A stretch of DNA of 64,000 nt from JACKAQ01 sp020634975 [NCBI: Calditrichia bacterium] (GTDB lineage: Bacteria > Calditrichota > Calditrichia > RBG-13-44-9). The position numbers and the translations under genes were made by a program. The notes below the pieces were generated by a model. The model was not told the origin of the DNA. It saw only the letters and a program-made list of their open reading frames with translations, and did no database searches. Shown here piece after piece: positions 9,596 through 20,018 of the stretch (the stretch's first letter is position 1; each line of letters opens with the position of its first letter). The stretch spans positions 2,914,001-2,978,000 of the forward strand of contig JACKAQ010000001.1 of NCBI GenBank assembly GCA_020634975.1. Direction: 5' to 3'.

Positions 9596-10710
9596 CTAAA
9601 ATAAGTTGAAAAAAGCTTCATAATCAGTAACAATTTTATCCCAAGTATAATTCTCTAAAAATCGATGATACAGCTTTTCAGAATAAAATATATTTTTATG
9701 TGTGTTTTTTTCAATATCATTTAATTTTCGTGAAATATCTACAGAATTACTAAAATAATATGCAAATTCACCACAGACTTCTTTATTAAAAACATTGTCA
9801 TGTGCGAGCACTATGCTTTTTAGAAGCCATGGCTTCTAATAATGATGGGTTTGTTCCACCAACTGAATGTCCATGAATATAACAAAATGCATTTATTCTT
9901 AATTCATATAATAAAGACTTGTCATAAACGCCACCCAAGAACGTTATTTGTTTATAGGCTTTGTATTTCAAAAGTAATTCAATATATGGGTTTTTATATC
10001 GATGTTTCCAACAATTACTAACTTTTTGTTAGATTCAGAATGTGTGAAGCCTTTAAGTATTTCTATTATCATATTTTCCGGTTCTAATCTACTGACAACT
10101 AAATAGTAACTTTTTTCTGTAAGATTAAAGTTATTATTACTATTAAGCTTATCTCTATCAAACAATTTCGCTCCATATGATAAATAAAATACTTTTTTTT
10201 TTGAATTCTGTATTTAGTACTAAATACTGTTGGATTTCACTTGAATCGGCTATTAAGTAATTTGCTGTAATTGTTGAAAGATACTCCATAAATCTAAAAT
10301 AGATCTTGGCGATTTTGCTCCACTTAGATCTTTTCCATTCCAACCCATCCATGTTGATGCAAACAACTTTTCCAAATAATTTTGGTATAAAACAAAACAC
10401 GCTAGTGCCATAGCCTAACATGTAAATTACATCATAGCGATTATCTAAAGTTGCTTGAATTATACATTTTAGATCATACCATATTGTCGTAAAAACTCCA
10501 ATTTCTTGAGTTGAGATATTAACTAGATTAACTCCGTTATAAACGGAGTTTTTTCATTGGTGTTTCCTTCACAAAAAACAGTTATTTCAAAGCCACGATT
10601 CACTAAGCCTAATGATAAATATTCTGCAAAGGTTTCAAATCCACCATATTTTGCGGAATTCCTCTACTTCCTAAAATTGCAATTTTGTATGTTCGGTTTC
10701 TGTCTTTCAT
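9596..10710 (-). pseudogene. DUF1972-type glycosyltransferase (rhamnosyltransferase-like), frameshifted
   Basis: The coding trace starts at ATG 10710 with a nucleotide-sugar-transferase opening (KIAILGSRGIP, then, after a one-base slip, KYGGFETFAEYLSLGL). It passes through GYGTSVFCFIPKLFGK and NMDGLEWKRSKWSK (10158-10421) and SYYLVVSRLEPENM (9968-10165), and ends in FLENYTWDKIVTDYEAFF (9596-9811). This order matches GT4-type glycosyltransferases with an N-terminal DUF1972, such as beta-1,4-rhamnosyltransferases that act early in capsule or O-antigen assembly. At least four frame changes split it. Repaired, it would have about 370 residues, a normal family length. The enzyme would be cytosolic and bound to the inner face of the membrane. 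Confidence 0.7.
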
Positions 10711-10747
10711 ATTGTTTAGTATTCTACCTTTACTAACTATTGAGAAA

Positions 10748-11943
10748 TCATGATAGCATTTTCTGTTGAATAATATCTATCATTTGTAAAGACTTCGTTT
10801 TCCATGAGTATTCATTTTGTAGCTTTTCAATTAGATCTCTGGAGTATCCACTGAAAGTGTTTAAACTGTCTATTGATTCATCTAAATTATTCAAAAAATC
10901 ATTTTTATTTGCTGATATTTTAATATGATCTTTAAACTTCATTACACCAATTGCAGCAGTGGTTATTACTGGTTTATTTGCGGACAGATATTCATAAAGC
11001 TTAATATGGTCAGCATCAAAACCGCCAACTTTATGTGGTAATATACATATATCAATATTGTTCAAGTATGAGGGTAATATGTTATAATGTTTATCACCTA
11101 AAAAGAATGTGTTTGGTGCCTTATAAAAATTATGGACAGATTTTTTTTCATAAATCGGTCCAATGAATATAAAATTATAATTTGGTCTCGATTCGATCAA
11201 ATGTGACATTAACTCTGAATCTAAACGAGTTCCGATTTTACCTATGTATGCTACTCTTATCCCATTTATTGTGCTTAGATCTTCAGGGCATGGGTGAGGG
11301 GTTTGAAATCTATTAAAATCAACACCATTACTTACATAAAGTTTGTTTATTACTGATGGAAAAAGGTTTAAATTCTTTTTGCATTTACAAAAACGACATC
11401 TGCCTTATCATTAATTATATTATATCCTCTTTGAATGTGCATTTTGCTTTTAATCATATTGGGGTGTTCTAACCAATTATCTAATGAATCAAAAACAAAA
11501 ATTTTTTCACCAATATTTTTATAAAGGTGATAGTGTAATGGATTCCATGAAAATGAACAAAGTCGTTAATCCCCAATAACAGCAAGCTATGATTAATGGT
11601 TTTTGAAATTCATTTCTTTTATAGAAGTTTGGTATCCAATTCCGTTGCTGGAATACTGGTCTAAAAACTGAATATGAAAGTACGTCTAAAACGTATGTTT
11701 TGTCATTTATTTGTTTGATGACAATATTTTTGTTTTTGTAATATAAATTACCATCATTCGTAGCCAATGCTGTTGTCTTATTATCTTTTCTGAGATGCTT
11801 AGTGGTCTATTGATAACTAACAGTTTATGTATTCTCTCATCTAATGAGAAAGAATGATAAAGATGAGCATCTCTAGTTCTAAAGCCATATTTTTCAGATT
11901 GTTTCCAATCTACCATTGGAAAACAAACAAGATTAATTTTCAT
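10748..11943 (-). pseudogene. Group 1 glycosyltransferase, frameshifted
   Basis: The trace begins at ATG 11943 (MKINLVCFPMVDWKQSEKYG) and overlaps the end of the ligase gene by 11 bases. It continues through 11519-11767 (YVLDVLSYSVFRPV), a middle part with FVFDSLDNWLEHPN and YVSNGVDFNRF, and ends in the intact C-terminal half at 10748-11209 (YNFIFIGPIYEK, ICILPHKV, DHIKLYEYLSANKPVIT). The last motif is the typical donor-binding E-x7-E region of GT-B glycosyltransferases. It resembles the glycosyltransferases that begin with removal of a sugar from a nucleotide donor in exopolysaccharide loci. About four frame slips break it; repaired length is about 400 residues. Confidence 0.7.
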
Positions 11944-13231
11944 TCATCTTCTCATTCGTAAAATTTAAAATGGATCGTTTGTTTAAGGATGTGGAAATTC
12001 CAATAAATGCCATTATTAGAAAAATATTTCTAGTGTTAATTAAAATTCTATCTGCTAATGAGAAAACTAAGATAGTTATTAGTGTTGTGATGAGAAATAT
12101 TTCGTAAATAATATCCAAATAGTTTAATTCTTTGATATTGTTTACCAAATATCTATATGCTCTTATAATAAAATAGGAAAAAAAAGAATAAGAGCCCCAA
12201 GAAGCCTAATAAACCGGATTTAACCGCTATTGTAATTAAGGAATTATCAATATAATATGACCGGGATTCATAACCAGCTAGCCATTCGGGAACAATTATA
12301 ATTTCCTGACCATAACCAACACCTAATATTGGGCTTGTTCTTATAAGGTTATAAGCTTCGTATGAAGAATAAAATCTGGCGATTACTGATGAATCTTGTA
12401 GAAGCGATTTACTGGTAGTAAATCTTGAAATTATGTTTTTATTATAATCAATTTCAATAAAATGTGCTCTAATTAGATAAATCAGTATAAAGGGTAAAAT
12501 TAAAAATAACAATCTCATTATATAGCTAAATCGTATGAGTTTAAATCTAAATAACATTAATATTGAAATTATTATAGAAACAACTAATGCAATGAATACT
12601 GCTCTTGTTTGAGTCATATATATTGTTGCAGAAACAGGGATTAGAATTAGCAAAAAATTTAACAATATTAATTTTGTTGTGATATCTATATAAAAGAAAT
12701 GATAAATAATACGAAAATATTAAAGCTAATATGATTTCGTTTTTTTCCCCAACGAATCTTTCACCTCTATTAATACTCAAGGCATAAACGTCTGCAAGAA
12801 AGTGTTTCTCCCTTAGTAGGTAAACTGAGAATAAAATGATAAAGTGAATCCAAATTAATACCAAAATGATATTAAAAAATCGTTTTTTATCTATATCTTT
12901 TAGTAAGAATACAAAAGGGATAATGGATGTATAATATAACATAGGTCTAAAATCTTGTAACGCTCTCAAAATCCCATTTTTACTTATACCAATATATAGA
13001 CCAGGTAATATGGATAAGATAAGGATAAATAATGCTAAAATTACGGACTGATCAACCACAACTTTTTATTTTTAATAACGCACAATAAAAAAACAAATAT
13101 TAATAAAGCATATACAATTTCTTCATAATAGATAGTTGTAATCCCAATATCAATACCAAATGTATCAAGCTGAGGTAGAACTAATATAATTCCGAGTAGG
13201 ATATAAGAAATATTTTTAATGGAAAATCCAT
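11933..13231 (-). pseudogene. O-antigen ligase/polymerase (Wzy/WaaL-like), frameshifted
   Basis: The trace starts near ATG 13231 (MDFPLK, then SYILLGIILVLPQLDTFG) and runs through 12547-13059, 12153-12665 and 11933-12148. It shows ten or more hydrophobic segments. The diagnostic part is SVIARFYSSYEAYNLIRTSP followed by ILGVGYGQE, the periplasmic loop found in the Wzy_C/O-antigen ligase family. MTQTRAVFIALVVS is the usual T-x-S/T-R-x6 segment before it. Such proteins join or polymerise lipid-linked oligosaccharide repeats on the periplasmic side of the inner membrane. At least four frame slips occur, two at A or T runs. Repaired length is about 430 residues. Confidence 0.65.
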
Positions 13232-13260
13232 ATTAACCGATTGACTAAATGTGTTTCTAA

Positions 13261-14691
13261 TTAACGAATTCTAACGATTTCTTGAATTAAAAATTTTTCA
13301 AATTTATAAATTAATATTAAATATGTTAATACTGCCATTAAGATACCACAAATTAATTTATATAAATCTAAATTGAATAAGTTCATTGTCAAATAAGTAG
13401 TTGTAGCAGAAAAAAAGAATATATAGTATCGGTTTTAGGAGGTTTCTATAAAATACTCATGAAAGCATTCCCCAATCGAATTTTTGTAAAGGGTAAAATA
13501 TGACAAATACCAGAAAAATAAGTTCAGGATAATCAAGGAAATTATTAGAGGGTAAATACCATGTTTAATCATTGTTAGCATAACAATAAAGCTAATCGAC
13601 AATGTAAATAAGTGCCATTTAAACCCAAGGTCAGCTCTTCCTATAGCTAATAACAGAGACCCGTTTGGGTTGTGCCTGCTCTTTAACAAGGCTAAAAGAG
13701 AAATAAGTTGAATGATATTAATACTGCTCATCCACTTTTCTCCAAAGAACAAATTTATAAATGATTCAGCATTAATTGCAATTAACATGACTAGTAAAAA
13801 TGTAATTATTACTATTATTTTCAAAGATTTAAAATATGCATTTTTAAGCGATTCGATATTTGTTTGTAATCTAGATAAAACAGGGAATAATACCTTCGTA
13901 AATATTGGATTAATTTTTTGAAAGGGAGTCATAACTAATTGAGTTCCCAACGTATAATATCCGAGAATTTCGGAGCCTAAAAATTTACTAATAAATAGTA
14001 TGTCAAGATAGTTCGATAAAACAATAATTATACGTTCACCAATTTGAAAAATCCTGAATTTTAGGTAATAAATTACTCCTTTTAAATTGAAACAAAACCT
14101 TAATTTGTGTTTTTGGTATCCTAAAATAAAATATATAAAACTTTTAATAGAGTGCTGAATGATAAGACCATAAATTATTGAATAAACGCCATAGCCATAA
14201 TATGTAAATGACAAAACAGATATTGTGGAGATAAGAGTTGATATAATTTCAATTTTTGCAATAATATTAAATTTAAGTTCTCTTTGCAAAAGCAAGTTAA
14301 ATTGTTGACCTATAGGTATTATTACAAAAACTATAGATGTTAACTTGATAAGCGGTGCAAGTATCTCAATTGAAAAAAAATAAGCAATATATGGAGCAGA
14401 GAAATTTATTATGATTAATTGCAAAACGCCTGCCATTAAACTAATAAAATACAAAGTAGAGAGTTCTTCTTGGGTAGAAGTTTGTTTATGTATAATGGCA
14501 CTACCCAAGCCCAAATCTGAAAAGGAGTGTAGTAAGCTTGTAAATGCCATTATAATCCCAATTATTCCAAACTCTTCAATTGTCAATAGCTTTGCTAATA
14601 CAAGGATTAAAACAAGTTGATTAACAATCACAAAAATGGAAGAAATGGAATTCCATTTAAGATTTTTGAATGCAATTAATTTTAATGACAT
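13261..14691 (-). CDS. Polysaccharide flippase (MOP/Wzx family), C-terminus shifted
   Basis: The continuous part (13435-14691, 418 residues) is a multi-span membrane protein with about 12 hydrophobic segments and the Wzx/lipopolysaccharide flippase opening (LKNLKWNSISSIFVIVNQL-like, with GIIGIIMAFTSL). Such proteins flip lipid-linked repeat units across the inner membrane. Translation stops early, but coding continues beyond the stop as PPKTDTIYSFF and then TYLTMNLFNLDLYKL ... FEKFLIQEIVRIR, ending at 13261. This is the expected last two helices of the family. The switch back of frame falls in a run of seven T residues, which points to an indel there. Repaired length is about 475 residues. 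Confidence 0.75.
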
Positions 14692-14709
14692 TTAAATACT
14701 GACTTGCAA

Positions 14710-15876
14710 TTATTTATGAATTTTCTTAAGAAAGGAATCCCTAATAAAAACATAAATGATACTTAAAATGGTAGACAATATCATTGCTAACACCAATAGA
14801 GTAAATCTTTTGGGTGTGTGTTTCTTGTAGGAAAATTTGGGGAATCCAAAATTTGAATTATAGGTGAGTCTTTTGCTTCCATTACTTTTGCTTCTTCATA
14901 TTGCTGGGTAAGAAACTGAAAAATTTTATTTTGTATCTCAACCTCTCTTGTTAGCCTCAGGTATTTAACACCTAACTCTGGTGAATCCCTAAATGATAGA
15001 ATATAGTTGTTTCTGTTTTCTTCGGTGTTTCTAAAACTTTTTGATAAAAGGTCCTTAATTTTTGTTTCAATAGCTTCATTTTTAGATTTAATCATTTGAA
15101 GTTGAGAATTATTCAAGTCAAGATTATCTTTTAGATAATCAAATTGAATATCTAAGTCTGTTTTCTCTTGAAACAGTGCGCCGTAAATTTTAAATGATTC
15201 CTCTAATTGAGGTTGGAATGCAATTATATTATTTTCCTCTTGGAATGTCTTTAATTTTTCTTCTGCGTTATATAGGTCTTTAATGTTTTGGTTATAACGA
15301 TTTTCTACAAAAAAATACGATTAGTTCTTGCTTGCTGATTTTTCAAATTTCTATATATTTGATCAAGTTCAAATATAATGGCGTTTGTTATTTCCTGAAC
15401 TTGTATTTGGGTATCATAGGTATTAACAAATAGTCCAAACCATTTTGATGGGTGGTCAACCGATAGTGCTAAAAAATGCCTTCATCTGTTAATTCAATAT
15501 TTATATTGCCTCTTAGCTCTTTTATCGCGTCTTCTATGTTATCCACACCATAATATTCTATTAAATTATAATCTTTAACAATTTTGCCTATTAAAGTCCT
15601 GCTTTTAATAATAGCTACATAGGTATATATCTCGCTTTCATTATCGCTAACTCCAATATCAAAAGGAATCTCATTTAAGATATTCATTAACCCAAGTGAA
15701 TTGTTATCAAGAGGTGGGATAATTATTGCCTCTGAACGATAAACATTTGGTAAAACGAGAAGGAGAATTAATGTCACAATTAATACTGTCGCGTTTATTT
15801 TTAGCAGTATAGAACGATTCGTATTAATTGTTTTATAATACTCATAAATACTAATTTCGTTGTAATTTGAATCCAT
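14710..15876 (-). pseudogene. Polysaccharide chain-length regulator (Wzz family), frameshifted
   Basis: The N-terminal part (15469-15876) has the Wzz opening: a cytosolic SIYEYYKTINTNRS segment, one membrane helix (VLIVTLILLLVLP) and the YRSEAIIIPP motif. A coiled-coil middle follows (15150-15330 and 14787-15116) and a second membrane helix near the end (LLVLAMILSTILSIIYVFIRD), giving the classical two-helix layout. Wzz proteins sit in the inner membrane and set the length of O-antigen or capsule chains together with the polymerase and, in Wza systems, the exporter. No tyrosine kinase domain is attached. Frame slips near 15470, 15320 and 14820 break the gene; repaired length is about 390 residues. 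Confidence 0.7.
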
Positions 15877-15935
15877 ATTGTCTCGGGGAAAAATAACTGT
15901 GAAATTTCAACTTCTAATCAATTTTATGAAAACCC

Positions 15936-17162
15936 TTATTTTCCAGCTTGCATTATCGCATAAGCTGAAATTGCAATGCTAATAATCGGCGTTAATATAG
16001 TTAGATAATCTTTAAACGTTTCCCGGGCGCGGCGGGGAACGACAACAATATCGCCATTATTCACGATGACATCCCTGCCATATTCCACATCGCCGGTTTC
16101 AGCTCTAATCACATACAGATCGTTAAGACCTTTAGCCGTTTCCAATATACCTGCCAGACCGGCATAATCTTTTGTTGTATAATTTGCGAGATAGGCAAAC
16201 GGACCGGGCTGAATTACTTCCCCGCGAACATAAACACGATCCCTTGTCGATGGAATAATGATCCTGTCACCGGTCTGCAACGTCTTTGTCCGGATGTCAG
16301 AGGTGTTGTCCAGCAAATTGTAACTGTACTGTTCTCCACTTCTTACCAAAACGATGTTTTCGATGTTGGATCGGCGATTAATCGCCTGCAGGCGCGTCAG
16401 GAAACCAAACAATGTTTCGTTTTCACGGGTTTGATATATGCCTTGTGAGCCTACATTACCTTCGATGATCACATAATTTTTTTTCAGGTCGATTTGCGGA
16501 ACGTAAATAACATCCCCGCCTTCCAGAAAATTGTTGTATTCCAGACTGCCGGTGAGATAAAACTCGCTCATATTAACCAATGATTTTGAATCATCATTGT
16601 GTTTGATTTCGATGCGTGTATCATCGCCCCAATCGATGATGCCGCCGGCAAGTTGAATGGCGTCGCTGAGACGATCGATCGCACGAAGGTAATACGTTCC
16701 CGGATTACGAACCTGACCAACAACATACACCCGAAATTTACGCAATTTTACCAATTTCACGGTAAATGTCGCGTTTAAAAAGGTTTTTGCAAGTGCTGTT
16801 TTGATCATCTCTGAGGCATTTGCGAGTGTTTCACCGGAAACATATACTTCTGAAACAGCCGGTGTTAAAAAACCTTCCGGGGATACGGATGCAATAAACT
16901 GGTTTTCGATAACGCCGGCCACTTTGATCAACAATTGATCACCGGGACCCAAAGTATATTGCTCCGGATCAATCGCTTTCTCAAAAGCCTGTTCCAAAAG
17001 CTGCTGTTGGGGGATAAATTGTTCGTTGGATTTTTGTGCCTGCTCCAAATCAACATCAAAAACAGATTGACGTTCCTGGGCGGTTTGTTCGCGTTGGGCA
17101 AATACGGTTATGCTGAACAGAAATACAATGATAATGAATAAAAAAGGGTGTCTCAATCTCAA
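15936..17162 (-). CDS. Polysaccharide export protein (Wza family, SLBB domains)
   Basis: The protein opens with a signal peptide (RLRHPFLFIIIVFLFSITVFA, cut before QREQ) and then the Wza polysaccharide-export domain (YTLGPGDQLLIKVAG at about residue 70). Several SLBB repeats follow (VYVVGQVRNPGTYYL, VIIEGNVGSQGIY, RVYVRGEVIQPGPF), and a hydrophobic C-terminal helix ends it. Wza forms the outer-membrane channel for capsule or exopolysaccharide. The frame is open another 150 codons upstream, but that part overlaps rnc and is rich in basic residues, so I place the start at the TTG at 17162 (another TTG is at 17156), preceded by GAGAG. Its base composition is normal, unlike the AT-rich genes it precedes. 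Confidence 0.85.
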   Translation of the reverse strand: MRLRHPFLFIIIVFLFSITVFAQREQTAQERQSVFDVDLEQAQKSNEQFIPQQQLLEQAFEKAIDPEQYTLGPGDQLLIKVAGVIENQFIASVSPEGFLTPAVSEVYVSGETLANASEMIKTALAKTFLNATFTVKLVKLRKFRVYVVGQVRNPGTYYLRAIDRLSDAIQLAGGIIDWGDDTRIEIKHNDDSKSLVNMSEFYLTGSLEYNNFLEGGDVIYVPQIDLKKNYVIIEGNVGSQGIYQTRENETLFGFLTRLQAINRRSNIENIVLVRSGEQYSYNLLDNTSDIRTKTLQTGDRIIIPSTRDRVYVRGEVIQPGPFAYLANYTTKDYAGLAGILETAKGLNDLYVIRAETGDVEYGRDVIVNNGDIVVVPRRARETFKDYLTILTPIISIAISAYAIMQAGK

Positions 17163-17226
17163 TCTCTCGTTATGAATGGGTCGCTCTGAGTTTAGATGAA
17201 AAGCAGCGATAAAGCAAATAAATTTC

Positions 17227-18039
17227 TCACATTTTCTCTTCAATAGCCAATTTTTTAACCGCACGTTTGGCGGCTTCCTGTTCGGCGATTTTTTTGCTTT
17301 TACCCTTGCCTTCGCCGAGTATTTCCTTACCAATGGCGACGGAAATGACAAACTCTTTGGCATGATCGGGACCGTTTTCTTCAACAACACGATATTCCGG
17401 CAAGCCCTGCCCGATTCCCTGAGCGTGCTCCAATAAAATGCTTTTGTAATTCTTATACAAGCCTTTCCGCAAAATTTTTTTGTAATCTGCGAGCAGGTAT
17501 GTCTGTATAAATTTTTCAGCTTCATCCAGGCCTTTATCGAGATAAATAGCGCCGATGATCGCCTCAAAAGCATCTGCCAAAATGGATTTCCGCTGTCGCC
17601 CGCCGGTTTTTTCTTCACCGCGATTCATCAAAATCAGATCACCCAGCTTCATTTGATCTTGTGCGATATCGGCCATTACCGGCTTGCTGACCAAAATCGA
17701 TTTGACTTTCGAAAGATGACCTTCGGTTTTGTTGGGAAATTTCTGATACAGAAAATGCGTTACCACAAGATCCAGCACCGCATCGCCCAAAAACTCCAGC
17801 CGTTCGTTGGAAAATGCCCGCGATTCATTGGTCATGTTCAAAAACGAACGGTGTTTTAGCGCCGTTGTGATCTGTCTGTGATCGTTAAAACGGATTTTGA
17901 ATTGCGCTTCGAACCTGTTAACTGCGCTCGATTCTTCCGGTGTAAGTTTAGGATATTCCTGGGTTTGTGCATTTGATGCACGGGCAGCATCATCCCGACT
18001 GCCAATCAGTTTGGATACAAAATTTTTAATCCAGCTCAA
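17227..18039 (-). CDS. rnc: Ribonuclease III
   Basis: RNase III cleaves double-stranded RNA, including rRNA precursors. The catalytic domain carries the signature NERLEFLGDAVLDL (about residues 80-93), the later acidic site ADAFEAIIGAIYLD, and a C-terminal double-stranded RNA-binding domain (KSILLEHAQGIG ... KKIAEQEAAKRAVKKL). I chose the TTG at 18039 because GGAG lies five bases upstream and the resulting 270 residues are a normal length. The frame is open to 18168, but the extra 43 residues are unlike the family. It follows fabF after a 200-base gap, an arrangement (fabF-rnc) common in bacteria. Confidence 0.92.
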   Translation of the reverse strand: MSWIKNFVSKLIGSRDDAARASNAQTQEYPKLTPEESSAVNRFEAQFKIRFNDHRQITTALKHRSFLNMTNESRAFSNERLEFLGDAVLDLVVTHFLYQKFPNKTEGHLSKVKSILVSKPVMADIAQDQMKLGDLILMNRGEEKTGGRQRKSILADAFEAIIGAIYLDKGLDEAEKFIQTYLLADYKKILRKGLYKNYKSILLEHAQGIGQGLPEYRVVEENGPDHAKEFVISVAIGKEILGEGKGKSKKIAEQEAAKRAVKKLAIEEKM

Positions 18040-18239
18040 AATTTCTCCGACAGAAATGGAAAATGGTTTTGTTAATATTCCGGCCGGATTTTTGGATATT
18101 TTCAATGCCGTTGCAATATTGCAAATACCCAAAAAATGGCACGAAGTGGCAAATGCAGGATTCCGCAAGCTGGCCGCGATGGCCAGATTTCGAAACCCGG
18201 CATTTTGCAGGTTTCCGAAAATTAGATCATTTAATTCAT

Positions 18240-19475
18240 TTATACTTTGCCCAACGAAATACAGGCGTTATGTCCGCCAAAACCAAAGGTGTTGGATATC
18301 GCCGCGTTGATGATCCGTTCCTGCGGAACATTTGGTGTAATGTTCAAATCGCACTCCGGATCGGGTGTTTGGTAGTTTATGGTCGGCGGCACAATATTGT
18401 GTTTCACTGCAAGTGCGGTTGCGATTAATTCGACAGCACCGGCGGCGCCGAGCAAGTGCCCGATCATTGATTTTGTTGAACTTACGTTCAGTTTATACGC
18501 ATGATCACCAAACGCTGTTTTGATTGCGGCCGTTTCGTTTTTGTCGTTATACGGCGTGGAGGTTCCGTGCGCGTTGATGTAATCAATGTCTTCCGGATTA
18601 AATCCGCCGTCACGCATGCAGCGCTGCATCGCACGAACAGCCCCTTCGCCGCCCGGTGCGGGCGCGGTTACATGATGCGCATCGCCGGTGAAGCCGATGC
18701 CCCGGATTTCCGCGTAAATATTCGCACCGCGTTTTTTGGCATGCTCGAATTCTTCCAGCACCAAAATGCCCGCGCCTTCGCCAATCACAAAACCGTCGCG
18801 ATCTTTGTCGAACGGGCGGCTGGCGTGTTGCGGATCATCGTTGCGGGTTGAAAGCGCTTTCATCGCGGCAAATCCGGCAACGCCCATCCCGGTAATCGGT
18901 GCTTCGGTGCCGCCGGTGATCATCACATCGGCATCGCCGTATTTGATGAGCCTGGCTGCATCGCCAATGGCATGGGAAGCCGTTGCGCATGCGGAAACTG
19001 TTGCGTAATTGGGACCTTTGAATCCGTATCGGATGGAGATTTGTCCGGTGGCAATATCAGAGATCATTTGGGTTACAAAATACGGGCTGACCTTGCGCGG
19101 TCCGCCGGCGAGATATTTCTGGTGTTCCGTTGCAAAAGACTGGATGCCGCCGATCCCGGAGCCGACAACAACGCCGGCCATCGTCAAATCGATAGCGTTG
19201 AGATCAAACGCTGCGTCTGCCATTGCTTCGTGTGCGGCAACCATTGCGTATTGGGTAAATAAATCCATTCGCCGCGATTCCCGGGCATCAATGATGCCGT
19301 CCAACTGCAGATGTTTAACTTCGGCACCAAAGCGCGTACTGTGTGCTGATGGATCGAAGTGGGTGATAATATCTACCCCATTCCGACCGGAAAGCACGCC
19401 TTCCCAGAAATCTGTTGCGGTATTCCCGATGGCAGATACAACGCCTAAACCGGTGATGACAACCCGTCTGGTCAT
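18240..19475 (-). CDS. fabF: Beta-ketoacyl-ACP synthase II
   Basis: FabF elongates fatty acids by condensing malonyl-ACP with acyl-ACP. The Cys-His-His triad is visible: the nucleophile in VSACATASHAIGDA, the first histidine in NAHGTSTPYND, the second in SMIGHLLGAAGAVE. The ATG at 19475 gives MTRRVVITG, the standard family start; an ATG two codons earlier is also in frame. Length, 411 residues, is normal. It is the penultimate gene of the lipid operon, 115 bases after acpP and before rnc. Cytosolic. Confidence 0.95.
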   Translation of the reverse strand: MTRRVVITGLGVVSAIGNTATDFWEGVLSGRNGVDIITHFDPSAHSTRFGAEVKHLQLDGIIDARESRRMDLFTQYAMVAAHEAMADAAFDLNAIDLTMAGVVVGSGIGGIQSFATEHQKYLAGGPRKVSPYFVTQMISDIATGQISIRYGFKGPNYATVSACATASHAIGDAARLIKYGDADVMITGGTEAPITGMGVAGFAAMKALSTRNDDPQHASRPFDKDRDGFVIGEGAGILVLEEFEHAKKRGANIYAEIRGIGFTGDAHHVTAPAPGGEGAVRAMQRCMRDGGFNPEDIDYINAHGTSTPYNDKNETAAIKTAFGDHAYKLNVSSTKSMIGHLLGAAGAVELIATALAVKHNIVPPTINYQTPDPECDLNITPNVPQERIINAAISNTFGFGGHNACISLGKV

Positions 19476-19589
19476 ACACATTCTCTAACTTGCGTAAAAA
19501 CTGGTAACAAAACGAGGCGCTTTGTTACCCGCCAAAAGCGAACTCCAAAGCGCCAAATGCTTATTCAATGAATGTCAAATCATTCGAAA

Positions 19590-19826
19590 TTAGTCTTCGA
19601 TTTTTGATTGCAAATAATCCACTGCTTTTTTGACAGTGGTGATTTGCTGGGCGTCATCGTCGGGAATTTCTACACCAAATTCCTCTTCGAAAGCCATAAC
19701 CAGTTCCACTGTATCCAGCGAATCTGCGCCCAAATCGTCGATAAAATGAGCGTCTTCTTTTACTTTATCAGCGTCTACACCCAATTTGTCTACGATGATA
19801 TCTTTTACTTTGTCAGAAAGCGACAT
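19590..19826 (-). CDS. acpP: Acyl carrier protein
   Basis: This 78-residue acidic protein has the phosphopantetheine attachment motif [12 protein letters not shown], with the modified serine near residue 37, and the conserved [13 protein letters not shown] helix. It carries the growing acyl chain through the fatty acid cycle. A strong ribosome site (GAGG, about eight bases before ATG) precedes it. It lies between fabG and fabF, as in most bacteria. Confidence 0.97.
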   Translation of the reverse strand: MSLSDKVKDIIVDKLGVDADKVKEDAHFIDDLGADSLDTVELVMAFEEEFGVEIPDDDAQQITTVKKAVDYLQSKIED

Positions 19827-20018
19827 TTAATGCCTCCTCGTTAAATTAGTTAACCTAAGTATTATTACAGCCCAAGAATTTAATCAATCATCCTAAAAAA
19901 ATAAATGCCAAATTGCTAAAAACAGGCTTAAAAAGCTCCCTTTTTAACCGAAAAACCAGATTTGGTTCCATCGCCGGCGATTTTTTTTCGTAAAAATCAG
20001 CTATTGCCTGATAATTTT

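Noticed and set aside
17163-17618. A 150-codon N-terminal extension of the Wza-like protein
   Set aside because: It overlaps rnc in another frame and reads as basic, unconserved sequence; the signal peptide begins at the TTG near 17162.
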